In this document: in pieces, positions 44,057 to 53,158 of the stretch
How positions within the stretch are numbered: position 1 is the first letter of the stretch
Layout: every line of letters begins with the position of its first letter
Assembly: GCF_004087915.1 (NCBI RefSeq)
Contig: NZ_CP035108.1
Span: 992,001 to 1,056,000, forward strand
DNA length: 64,000 nt
Direction of reading: 5' to 3'
Source: Geovibrio thiophilus
GTDB lineage: Bacteria > Chrysiogenota > Deferribacteres > Deferribacterales > Geovibrionaceae
Notes under the pieces: model-generated
Told to the model about the DNA's origin: nothing
Database searches by the model: none
What the model saw: only the letters and a program-made list of their open reading frames with translations
Made by a program: the position numbers and the translations under genes

Positions 44057-47029
44057 TTAGAGATACTTAGCACCTCTTTTGGTAAATGCTTCTCGAGTTC
44101 CTTCTAATATATCTAATGAGTGTTTATTAATTATTTTTGATTCAATTGAACCTGTGTTGTATGACACTTTATTATTATCTTGTTTGTTAATGTTAGAGAC
44201 AACAATTTGTTCTGCATCACAGGCAATTGCTAGGTTTGGATTATGTGTTACTATTATAACTTGTCTTGTATCACGTGCTTTCTTGATACATGGCATTAAT
44301 ACTCTGTATACAGATTGGTTGTCTAAGTTGTCTTCTGGTTGATCGATAATAATAGGAATGTCACTTTTATCAATGATTAAATAGAAAATCATTAACATTT
44401 GTCCTCTTTCACCTGGTGAAAGCTCACTAAGTTCTTTACCATCCCATTTTAGTTTATAACGAGCAGTTAGGTAGTTCATTGAATATATATAATTTAGCAC
44501 ATCGCTTTCTTTTCTTTCGCTCCTAAGTTGCGATTGTAAACGCATTTCTTTCTTTTGATTCCTGTGATCGAAATATAACCGATTACAAACTTCTTCGAGA
44601 AATTTCACAGTTGAGTCTGCTTGATTAAAATCCGTGTTAGAAATCAATTCTGTCAATACGGTGTCACTTTCATTGATCCCATAAAAGCTCCCAACTGCTC
44701 CTCTATCAATGAATTCTAAGAAATTCTTTTTAAAGTCTCTGTTTTCAACTTCAGTAGAAAATTCCATTTTAAAATCTTTTTTAGGCACGATTGTGTTGGT
44801 TTCAAGAAATAAAGCTACTGGTTGAAATAATTTTGCCAATTCGTTCTTTAAAAAAACTTTTAGCTGGTGTATTTCTTGTGATTTGCTTATCCTCCTCTTT
44901 TTTAATTCAGGAATATTAAGTCTATAGTTATCTAATTTCTTTAATTCTATTCTATAAAAATTGTAAGAATTTTCAGTCGGTTCTGATTTGCTTCCATACA
45001 AATCTCGGAATTTATTTTTCCAATCAGTTTTCAAACTTAAATAGTTTTGATAATTTTGCTCATTTTCATTTAGTTTTGCTTTTAATTTCGTATATTGTAC
45101 TTTTAAGATATTGATTTTATTCTTTACACTTCCAGCAAGACTTTCATCCAAATCTTTCGAGATCTCACTCTTCCTTAAAGTTAGGTCATTTTTTAATTTA
45201 TCTAAATCACCTTTTTTCGTAGTAAACTTCACAATATCTGAGTTTCTTAAGCCTAATAATTGGAAATATTCACCAAGTTTTGAAAGCTCAATTTGAATAT
45301 GTTCTTTCAATATATCAATGGTGTTATTAATATTTTTTATCGCTGTTAATTTTTTGTTGATATTGGTTTGTTCATTTATCATCTCGTCAATCTGTTTCTT
45401 CAGCTTTTCTCCTTTTATATTAACAGTGTCTAATTCATCCAATATTTTTTTCATTTCAGGTGACTGTTCTTGTTCTATAGGTTTTTTCACCTGAGCTGGT
45501 TTGAGTTTTAAGTGATCAATTATTTCAATCTTTTTATCATCTTTTAAATTGTTTAACTTGTTGATGTTCTCGGTAAAAAGTGATTTCTCATAAAAAATTA
45601 TTTGTTCATTAATAGCTTTAATTTCTTCAAATTTTTGTCTGATCTGTTTTTGAATTGAATTTGTTTTGGCAGTAATCAACTCTGCTAAACTATTGCATTT
45701 TTCTCTTTCTTCTTTGGATAAGTGAGAAAAAATAACTTTATGTATTTCATTCTCGAAGATCGTGTCATCTACATTCTCACATATTTTTTCTATTATGTTT
45801 TGCGAAAGCAAATGCACTTTTGGTACATTTTCATGGTTAGGCTTAGAGTCTAATGTTTTTGAGTCTGTGAGCTCATTGTGCCATTGAATTTCAGCACTAA
45901 ACTTATGACCATTCTTTAACTTGAGAAATTTGTTATTATTTAAAAAACTAAAATCAGTACGCTGTGAATTGCCAAGCAATCCAATAATATCAGCTAAGGC
46001 ACTTTTACCACTTCCTTTATTTCCGATAATTGCTACCAATGATGGGTTTAACTTTATTTCAAAATCAAACCAACTCGTTTCAGATTGAATAGGCTTAACA
46101 GAGATGCGATCAATATATTTTCCTCCCCGACCTTCCATGTTTTTTAATAATGGAGGCATATCTCCAACAAATACTCTTTCATAAGGTTCATTAACTATTT
46201 GCTTTAATCCTTCGAAAGTGTGATCAGCCTTAATCCATGTCATACAGCAATAATTATTTGTTTTCTTATCTAAAGTATCAAGGAAATTAAAATCATGAAT
46301 ATCACCTGAATGGATTAATGGTTTATCACCAAATTCATTGAGCCATCTTTTGTTACTCTCGTAATTAATATGGTTACTTGTTAAAAATGCATCAACTTTG
46401 TCATATAGCCATTCTTTGGTATCTTTTAATTGTTTATTTTTATCTAAATTTGACCATTCTTTATAGCCTAAAAACGTAAATATCCTATCGTTCCATGTTG
46501 TTGAATTTAATGTTTCAAAGACTTTCTTTGTTGGAGGAATAAGATTTGCAAACCCTTTTTGCAAATTGCCACAAATTTCTATAAAATTATTTTTGGTTAA
46601 CATCTTAGTTGAATATTTGTCATTCCCCGAAATGGGGATTACTTCAATAAATTCTTTCTTAATTAAATCTATTTCTGTATTAATTTTACTTTCATCAATA
46701 TTGAACAAAATATGCAGGTTGATTTTGCTAAGAGTATTTTCATTTGTGCTACCAAATGTATCAATTCTGAACTCAAGTATTGGGAAAATTTTTAGGATAT
46801 TATTTAACCGTCCTTGATTCAGTTTATAGTCCATAATCTTTTCGTAGCCATCAATAAAATAGTAATCTGTTATGCCCAAAACTTTTACATTTTCCGGAAG
46901 ATTTTCAAGAGAGGAAATAAACTTTTCCCACGCGTTTTCTCCACCATAATTTTGGTTAATTGATGCTGGAGTATGAATGTGTAGATCCCATTTACGCCAT
47001 TCAGAACCACGTGTATTTATATGTTCCAT
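44057..47029 (-). CDS. PHP domain-SMC-like ATPase (TrlF-like)
   Basis: 990 residues. N-terminal PHP phosphoesterase-like domain (WDLHIHTPAS at 14-23, GITDYYF at 52-58, HSGDIH at 240-245). A P-loop GNKGSGKS follows at 336-343, then a long coiled coil (about 430-720). The second half of the ATPase head has LSELSPGERGQ, PIIIDQPEDNLD and VTHNPNLA. The fold is that of RecF/SMC-type heads joined to PHP, seen in defence islands. Much more AT-rich than its neighbours, suggesting a separate origin. Stands alone. Confidence 0.85.
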   Translation of the reverse strand: MEHINTRGSEWRKWDLHIHTPASINQNYGGENAWEKFISSLENLPENVKVLGITDYYFIDGYEKIMDYKLNQGRLNNILKIFPILEFRIDTFGSTNENTLSKINLHILFNIDESKINTEIDLIKKEFIEVIPISGNDKYSTKMLTKNNFIEICGNLQKGFANLIPPTKKVFETLNSTTWNDRIFTFLGYKEWSNLDKNKQLKDTKEWLYDKVDAFLTSNHINYESNKRWLNEFGDKPLIHSGDIHDFNFLDTLDKKTNNYCCMTWIKADHTFEGLKQIVNEPYERVFVGDMPPLLKNMEGRGGKYIDRISVKPIQSETSWFDFEIKLNPSLVAIIGNKGSGKSALADIIGLLGNSQRTDFSFLNNNKFLKLKNGHKFSAEIQWHNELTDSKTLDSKPNHENVPKVHLLSQNIIEKICENVDDTIFENEIHKVIFSHLSKEEREKCNSLAELITAKTNSIQKQIRQKFEEIKAINEQIIFYEKSLFTENINKLNNLKDDKKIEIIDHLKLKPAQVKKPIEQEQSPEMKKILDELDTVNIKGEKLKKQIDEMINEQTNINKKLTAIKNINNTIDILKEHIQIELSKLGEYFQLLGLRNSDIVKFTTKKGDLDKLKNDLTLRKSEISKDLDESLAGSVKNKINILKVQYTKLKAKLNENEQNYQNYLSLKTDWKNKFRDLYGSKSEPTENSYNFYRIELKKLDNYRLNIPELKKRRISKSQEIHQLKVFLKNELAKLFQPVALFLETNTIVPKKDFKMEFSTEVENRDFKKNFLEFIDRGAVGSFYGINESDTVLTELISNTDFNQADSTVKFLEEVCNRLYFDHRNQKKEMRLQSQLRSERKESDVLNYIYSMNYLTARYKLKWDGKELSELSPGERGQMLMIFYLIIDKSDIPIIIDQPEDNLDNQSVYRVLMPCIKKARDTRQVIIVTHNPNLAIACDAEQIVVSNINKQDNNKVSYNTGSIESKIINKHSLDILEGTREAFTKRGAKYL

Positions 47030-47284
47030 GATCAGCCTCGTTGGAAACTTTTATTTTGCACATAATCTACTATAGCTTACTTGTTGTTTTCAATATGAAA
47101 AATACCTAAGAGTGCATATACTGTACTTAACTCTTTTTTTATTATTTTAATAGTCATAACAGGATATAGCAAAGATTGATTTTTAAATATTTCATTCTAT
47201 TAGTATAAAAATACTCTGATTAATCTTATTAGATTTTCATTCTTAAATTTTTTTCATATAATGAAAACACCAGAAGAGGGAAAT

Positions 47285-50152
47285 ATGGGAATAACAGATT
47301 ACCATGCAAAGTATTTTGCACATGAGCTTACTAAGCAGCTTGCTTCCGGCGATCCTGAAAAACTTGCGGCTACTCTCATTGATGCACAGGTTGAGATAAA
47401 GCCCCATCAGGTGGATGCGGCACTGTTTGCTTTCAAATCGCCATTTTCTAAGGGTGCGTTGCTTGCTGATGAAGTCGGCCTGGGCAAAACTATTGAGGCT
47501 GGGCTTGTTATTTCGCAGAAATGGGCAGAGCGTAAGCGGAATATCCTGATCATCACTCCTTCAAACCTCCGTAAGCAATGGAATCAGGAGCTTGCTGACA
47601 AGTTTTTTATCCCCACTGTTATTCTTGAGAAGCAATCATTTGAGTCGGAAATCAGGAGAGGCAATCTTAATCCGTTTATTCAGGATAGTGCTGTCATATG
47701 CTCATATGAATTTGTGAAGTCAAAAGAGCCATATGTGCAGAATGTTTCTTGGGATTTGATAGTTATTGATGAAGCGCACCGCCTGAGAAATGTCTATAAG
47801 CCTGCAAACAGGATAGCCAATTCGATTAAGCGGGCTGTTGAGGGAAGACCGATCATACTACTGACAGCAACTCCGTTGCAGAACAGCCTGCTTGAGCTGT
47901 TCGGGTTAGTTTCGATTATTGATGAGTATACATTCGGGGATCTCAAGAGCTTTAAAAGCCAGTTCTCACGCCTGAACGGTGAAGACGATTTTACTGATCT
48001 CAAAGAAAGGATTTCGCCGATATGCAAGCGAACTCTCCGAAAACAGGTGCTTGAATATATAAATTACACTAAACGTATTCCACTTACTCAGGAATTTTAC
48101 CCGAAGGAAGATGAACAAAGACTTTATGATCTGGTTTCGGCTTATTTGCAGAAAACTAAGCTCTATGCGCTTCCTCCAAGTCAGAGAAAGCTGATGACGC
48201 TCATTCTCCGCCGTCTTCTCGCTTCTTCCACATACGCCATTTCCGGCACATTTCAGGGATTGGCGGATAAGCTTACTGACAAGCTGGAGAAAAGAGAACG
48301 ATATGAAAATGATGATTTTCTGCGAGAGAACTTTGAATCTTTTGACTCAGTGAGCGAAGATTGGAGCGAAGACGAAGGGGACTACTCCGATGTTGAGAAC
48401 CTTACCGAAGCTGACATGGAAGCGATAAAGGAGGAGCGGGCGGAACTTCTTGAGTTTAAACGTATTGCGGATGGAATCGGGGAAAACTCAAAGGGTGCGG
48501 TTATGCTTACCGCTCTGGAAAAAGGGTTTGAGGCAACGGAGCGTATTGGCAGTAATAAAAAGGCATTGATATTCACAGAATCCACCCGCACACAGGAATA
48601 TCTGCGGGACATTCTGGAAAACACAGACGCTTATAAAGGCAAAGTTATTCTGTTTAACGGCTCTAATAATGACCCGCTCTCAAACAGAATATACAAAGAC
48701 TGGGTGGAGAAACACAAAAACACGGATAAGGTGACAGGCTCTCCCACTGCGGATAAACGTGCGGCACTTGTGGAGTATTTCAAGACCGATGCGACAATAA
48801 TGATAGCAACCGAAGCCGCCGCAGAGGGGTTAAACCTTCAATTCTGCTCTCTCGTGGTGAACTATGATTTGCCGTGGAACCCGCAGAGAATAGAACAGAG
48901 GATCGGACGCTGCCACAGATACGGGCAGGAGCATGATGTTGTTGTGGTGAATTTCCTTAATAAAAAGAACGAGGCGGATCAGCGTGTCTATCAGCTTCTG
49001 AATGAAAAATTCAAACTGTTTGAAGGGGTTTTCGGCGCAAGTGACGAGGTGCTGGGGGCTATAGAATCCGGTGTGGATTTTGAAAAGCGTATTGCGGAGA
49101 TTTATCAGACCTGCCGCACCGCAGATGAGATTAACGCCAGCTTTGATGCACTTCAGACGGATATGACAGTTGAAATTGATGAAAGAATGAAAAACGTCAA
49201 ACAACAGCTTCTGGAAAACTTTGATGAAGAAGTTCATGAAAAACTGAGAGTACGTGCAGCTGAGAGTGAAAGCTATTTGAATAAGTATAACAACTGGCTC
49301 TGGAGTATAACCAGACTTTACCTAGAGGAATATGCGGAATTCAGCGAGAGTGATTACACATTTTACCTAAATAAAAACCCTTTCGCCGGAGAGACAATAC
49401 ACAGAGGTCCATACCGGATGGGCAGGGCGCAGGATGATGAAAACACATACAGGCTTGGTCATTCGCTGGCTCAAAGGGTTGTTGAATATTACAGAAAACT
49501 TGAGCTTGCACCGCATGAGGTTGTTTTTGATTATTCCGATACTCCGTCAAAAATAAGCATTATAGAAAACCTGAAAGGAAAATCCGGCTGGTTAAGGGCT
49601 GTTAAGCTGCGTGTAAGCTCTGTTGATACCGAAGAGCATATCTTCCTATCCGGCATTACAGACGAAGGCGATGTTGTGGATAATGACTGCCTGTCCAGAT
49701 TTTTTTCGTTAAAAGCATCGGTCAGCGATTCGGCACAGGTGGATGAATCAGTATCAATTGCCTTAGAATCGGTCTTTGACCGCCAGAAACAGACTTTTGA
49801 GGAAGATATTGCAAAAAGAAACTCCGACTATTTTGACATTGAAATGCAGAAGATTGATAAATGGGCGGATGACTTGAAGCGAAGCTTGGAGATCAAGTTA
49901 AAAGATTTGGATCAGGAGATCAAGCAACTCAAGGCGGAAGCGAAGAAGATACTTAAATTGGAAGATAAACTGCAAGCTCAAAGAGAAATAAAAGAGCTTG
50001 AGGTCAAAAGAAACAATATGCGCCGCACATTGTACGATTCACAGGACGCAGTGGAACACCAGAAAGAAGAGCTTATATCTGATATTGAAAAACGCCTTGA
50101 AATCGGAGTTGAGGAAGAGGAATTGTTTACTATAAGATGGAAAGTAGTTTAA
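47285..50152 (+). CDS. SNF2-family helicase of the restriction cassette
   Basis: 955 residues from MGITDYHAKYFAHELTKQL, supported by GAGGG; the frame opens 8 codons earlier. SF2/SNF2 core: Walker A DEVGLGKT (62-69), DEAH (162-165), TATPLQN, and motif VI QRIEQRIGRCHRYGQ. The C-terminal 120 residues form a highly charged coiled coil. Related ATPases occur in DISARM-like and restriction loci. Its last 25 residues recur in the remnant at 34606-34767, proving that the left cassette once had the same gene. 10 nt before the KAP gene. Confidence 0.88.
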   Translation: MGITDYHAKYFAHELTKQLASGDPEKLAATLIDAQVEIKPHQVDAALFAFKSPFSKGALLADEVGLGKTIEAGLVISQKWAERKRNILIITPSNLRKQWNQELADKFFIPTVILEKQSFESEIRRGNLNPFIQDSAVICSYEFVKSKEPYVQNVSWDLIVIDEAHRLRNVYKPANRIANSIKRAVEGRPIILLTATPLQNSLLELFGLVSIIDEYTFGDLKSFKSQFSRLNGEDDFTDLKERISPICKRTLRKQVLEYINYTKRIPLTQEFYPKEDEQRLYDLVSAYLQKTKLYALPPSQRKLMTLILRRLLASSTYAISGTFQGLADKLTDKLEKRERYENDDFLRENFESFDSVSEDWSEDEGDYSDVENLTEADMEAIKEERAELLEFKRIADGIGENSKGAVMLTALEKGFEATERIGSNKKALIFTESTRTQEYLRDILENTDAYKGKVILFNGSNNDPLSNRIYKDWVEKHKNTDKVTGSPTADKRAALVEYFKTDATIMIATEAAAEGLNLQFCSLVVNYDLPWNPQRIEQRIGRCHRYGQEHDVVVVNFLNKKNEADQRVYQLLNEKFKLFEGVFGASDEVLGAIESGVDFEKRIAEIYQTCRTADEINASFDALQTDMTVEIDERMKNVKQQLLENFDEEVHEKLRVRAAESESYLNKYNNWLWSITRLYLEEYAEFSESDYTFYLNKNPFAGETIHRGPYRMGRAQDDENTYRLGHSLAQRVVEYYRKLELAPHEVVFDYSDTPSKISIIENLKGKSGWLRAVKLRVSSVDTEEHIFLSGITDEGDVVDNDCLSRFFSLKASVSDSAQVDESVSIALESVFDRQKQTFEEDIAKRNSDYFDIEMQKIDKWADDLKRSLEIKLKDLDQEIKQLKAEAKKILKLEDKLQAQREIKELEVKRNNMRRTLYDSQDAVEHQKEELISDIEKRLEIGVEEEELFTIRWKVV

Positions 50153-50162
50153 GGAGTTCTAT

Positions 50163-51566
50163 ATGCTGAAAAGACCCAAGCCCATTGAGATCAATCCTGA
50201 TGATATTTTCGCAAATGATATGTTGGGACGTGAGCAGATTATAATAAATCTTACAGAAATTATTAAAAACGCTGAAGAAGGTTTTGTCCTCTGTGTTAAT
50301 GCTCCATGGGGGAACGGCAAAACCACATTTATCAATCTTTGGAAAGTTTTTTTAGAAGGAAATAGTTTTAAAACTATATATTTTAATGCTTGGGAAAACG
50401 ATTATTCAAAAGAACCGCTATTGTCTATTCTGAATGCTATAGGTACGGAGTTTGAAGAGAAAAGTACTGGAACATTGGCAAAAGTTAAGAAGGCTGGTTT
50501 TAAATTATTAAAAGCTGGAATTCCCATTGCTGTTCGCGCAGCCACGATGGGTATTATAAACTATAAAGAATTAAAAGATGTTATGTCCGATGATACGGAC
50601 ACTGCTGTTGCAGAACTTGTTGCTAAGGCAGTTGAAAACAAAATGAATGAATTAGCCGCAGATAAAGGAATACATGAACAATTCAGAGCGGTACTAACAG
50701 AATATACAGCAGAAACTATAAATGAGGGTGGGCAGAGCAAACTTGTTTTTTTCATAGATGAATTAGATAGATGCCGTCCTACCTATGCTGTAGAGTTACT
50801 TGAAGTTGTTAAACATTTTTTTAGCATAGATAATATTGTTTTCATTTTAGCAGTTGATAAGAAGCAATTAGGCGATTCGATTAAAACCATGTATGGAACT
50901 GATATGGACATCGAAGGTTACCTCAAAAGATTTTTTGATATTAGCTTTAATCTGCAATTACCTTCAAGGGGAAAATATATTAAATACCTTTATCAAAAAT
51001 ATAATTTTGAAGAGTTTTTTGAAAGCCGCAAAGGCTATGAAGGACGTCAGTATGAAAAAAATGAAATCATTGATACAATTATTTTTTTAGCAGAACTTTG
51101 GGAGCTGAGCTTAAGGGAAATTGATCATATTTTTACCACTCTTTCAACGGCTTTTTTAATGACAGAACAAAATAAAAAACTTTTCCCCCAGTTTTTTGCG
51201 CTTCTGATAGTATTGAAACAAAGAGCCCCTAGCTTCTATTATCGATTATCAACTGACATATCGTGCATTGATGAAGTGGTTCTAATGTTGAAAAACGCAG
51301 CTACTAAGAAAAAGGTTGATTCTCATCTTCTACTATTATTAGAAGCCTATCTTAATGTCGGATGTAGAGATGAAGAGAGCTGCTATACGTGGTTAGAAAA
51401 CTTAAAAAAGAATGAGAGTAGTGAACAAAGTGGTTTTACAACCCCAAATCTTTCTAAGGTAGCATCTATGCTGATGAATAGATTTGATTATGGAGCTATA
51501 GGATCTTATCAGTTTATATCAAATAAGATAGAATTTCTTGAGAACATAGATTGGAGCAAAAGCTAA
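50163..51566 (+). CDS. KAP-family P-loop NTPase
   Basis: 467 residues. Walker A NAPWGNGKT (46-54) and Walker B LVFFIDELDR (194-203) with the KAP-specific DELDRCRP. VFILAVDKKQL and YLKRFFDISF are further family landmarks. A hydrophobic stretch (about 112-135) lies between the Walker motifs, where KAP proteins often carry membrane helices; here it is weak. KAP NTPases are associated with the membrane and with phage exclusion (PifA group). It fills the slot that holds a two-span membrane protein in the left cassette. Overlaps mod by 1 nt. Confidence 0.88.
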   Translation: MLKRPKPIEINPDDIFANDMLGREQIIINLTEIIKNAEEGFVLCVNAPWGNGKTTFINLWKVFLEGNSFKTIYFNAWENDYSKEPLLSILNAIGTEFEEKSTGTLAKVKKAGFKLLKAGIPIAVRAATMGIINYKELKDVMSDDTDTAVAELVAKAVENKMNELAADKGIHEQFRAVLTEYTAETINEGGQSKLVFFIDELDRCRPTYAVELLEVVKHFFSIDNIVFILAVDKKQLGDSIKTMYGTDMDIEGYLKRFFDISFNLQLPSRGKYIKYLYQKYNFEEFFESRKGYEGRQYEKNEIIDTIIFLAELWELSLREIDHIFTTLSTAFLMTEQNKKLFPQFFALLIVLKQRAPSFYYRLSTDISCIDEVVLMLKNAATKKKVDSHLLLLLEAYLNVGCRDEESCYTWLENLKKNESSEQSGFTTPNLSKVASMLMNRFDYGAIGSYQFISNKIEFLENIDWSKS

Positions 51567-53158
51567 TGTCAAAAAAGCAGAGATTGGAGTTGATGTGGAT
51601 AGGTAAAGGAGAGAAGGACAACCCTCGACTTGAACCACGGATACTTATTGAAGACCCTGAAAAATCATACGGGGATAAAAACACAGAGAATATATTGATT
51701 CATGGGGATAACCTACTTGCGTTAAAAGCGTTGGAACAGGATTACGCAGGAAAGGTTAAATGTATTTATATAGATCCGCCTTACAATGCTAAGAATGCAA
51801 ATCCTCATTATGAGGATAATGTTGAACACTCGGAATGGTTATGCCTGATAAAGCCTCGTCTTGTTATACTCCGTAAACTTTTAAGTGATGACGGCAGCAT
51901 ATGGATTTCTATAGATGATGATGAAAGCCATTACTTGAAGGTCTTGTGTGATGAGATTTTTGGAAGGAATAATTTCGTTGCAAATGTGATATGGGAAAAG
52001 AAGTATTCACCACAGAATGATGCGAAATGGCTTTCAGACAGCCATGATCATATACTTGTTTATGCAAAGAATAAAGAAACTTGGAGACCAAACCTTTTGC
52101 CAAGAACAGAGGAGATGGATAAGAGATATAAAAATCCTGACAATGATCCGAGAGGAAATTGGAAACCTGCTGATTTTTCAGTAAAAACTTATAATGAAGT
52201 GTGTGATTATGAAATTGTTCTGCCCTCTGGTCGTCGGGTACAGCCACCAACAAGCCGTTGTTGGGTAACTTCCAAAGAAAGGTATCTTGAATTAGTTGCT
52301 GATAATAGGATATGGTTTGGAAAAGATGGCAATAATATTCCGTCTCTAAAGAAGTTCCTTTCAGAAGTTCAGCAAGGTTCTGTTTCAAAAACAATATGGT
52401 TCAGAACCGAAGTCGGAGATAATCAAGACGCAAAGAAAGAAACAAAAGCTTTTAACTCTGACGATGTATTTGCTACTCCGAAACCAGAAAGACTTGTTGA
52501 GCGCATCTTGACACTTGGCAGTAATAAGAATGACATCGTTCTTGACTCCTTCCTTGGCTCCGGCACAACCGCCGCTGTAGCCCATAAAATGGGGCGTAAA
52601 TGGATTGGTGTTGAGCTTGGGGAGCATTGCAATACTCACTGTGTGCCACGTCTGCAAAAGGTTATAGACGGAACAGACCAAGGCGGAATATCAAAAGCTG
52701 TGGACTGGAAAAGCGGCGGCGGTTTCCGTTATTATACCCTTGCGCCAAGCCTTCTTAAAAAAGATTCCAATGACCGTTGGGTTATATCCGAAGAATACAA
52801 TGCTGAACAGCTTGCCGCAGCAATGGCGAAGCAGGAAGGGTTTAAGTATTACCCTGATGAAACAGTATACTGGAAGCAGGGTTATTCAACAGAAACTGAC
52901 TTCATCTACACCACAACACAGTTTCTCACTGTAGATATTATAGACAAGATACATGAAGAAATGAAACCCGAAGAAAGTCTGCTTATCACCTGCAAAGCAT
53001 TTCAGGATGCTTGTGTTAAAAGGCATTCAAACATAACCGTCAAAAAAATTCCGCATGTTCTTCTTGGCAGGTGCGAATTCGGAAAAGATGATTACAGCCT
53101 GAACATTATCAACGTTCCTGTGGTTGATTTCGAAGACGAAGAAGGGGAGGACTGCTGA
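51566..53158 (+). CDS. Type III-like DNA methyltransferase (Mod), right copy
   Basis: 530 residues, same layout as the left copy: DPPY near residue 70 and DSFLGSGTT near 325. Recognition region (about 77-305) unlike the left one (WEKKYSPQNDAKWLSDSHDHIL, then NLLPRTEEMDKRYKNPDNDP). The C-terminal 200 residues differ from the left copy at only a handful of positions. The frame opens five codons upstream at a TTG, but ATG 51566 overlaps the KAP stop just as the left copy overlaps its upstream gene. Confidence 0.93.
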   Translation: MSKKQRLELMWIGKGEKDNPRLEPRILIEDPEKSYGDKNTENILIHGDNLLALKALEQDYAGKVKCIYIDPPYNAKNANPHYEDNVEHSEWLCLIKPRLVILRKLLSDDGSIWISIDDDESHYLKVLCDEIFGRNNFVANVIWEKKYSPQNDAKWLSDSHDHILVYAKNKETWRPNLLPRTEEMDKRYKNPDNDPRGNWKPADFSVKTYNEVCDYEIVLPSGRRVQPPTSRCWVTSKERYLELVADNRIWFGKDGNNIPSLKKFLSEVQQGSVSKTIWFRTEVGDNQDAKKETKAFNSDDVFATPKPERLVERILTLGSNKNDIVLDSFLGSGTTAAVAHKMGRKWIGVELGEHCNTHCVPRLQKVIDGTDQGGISKAVDWKSGGGFRYYTLAPSLLKKDSNDRWVISEEYNAEQLAAAMAKQEGFKYYPDETVYWKQGYSTETDFIYTTTQFLTVDIIDKIHEEMKPEESLLITCKAFQDACVKRHSNITVKKIPHVLLGRCEFGKDDYSLNIINVPVVDFEDEEGEDC

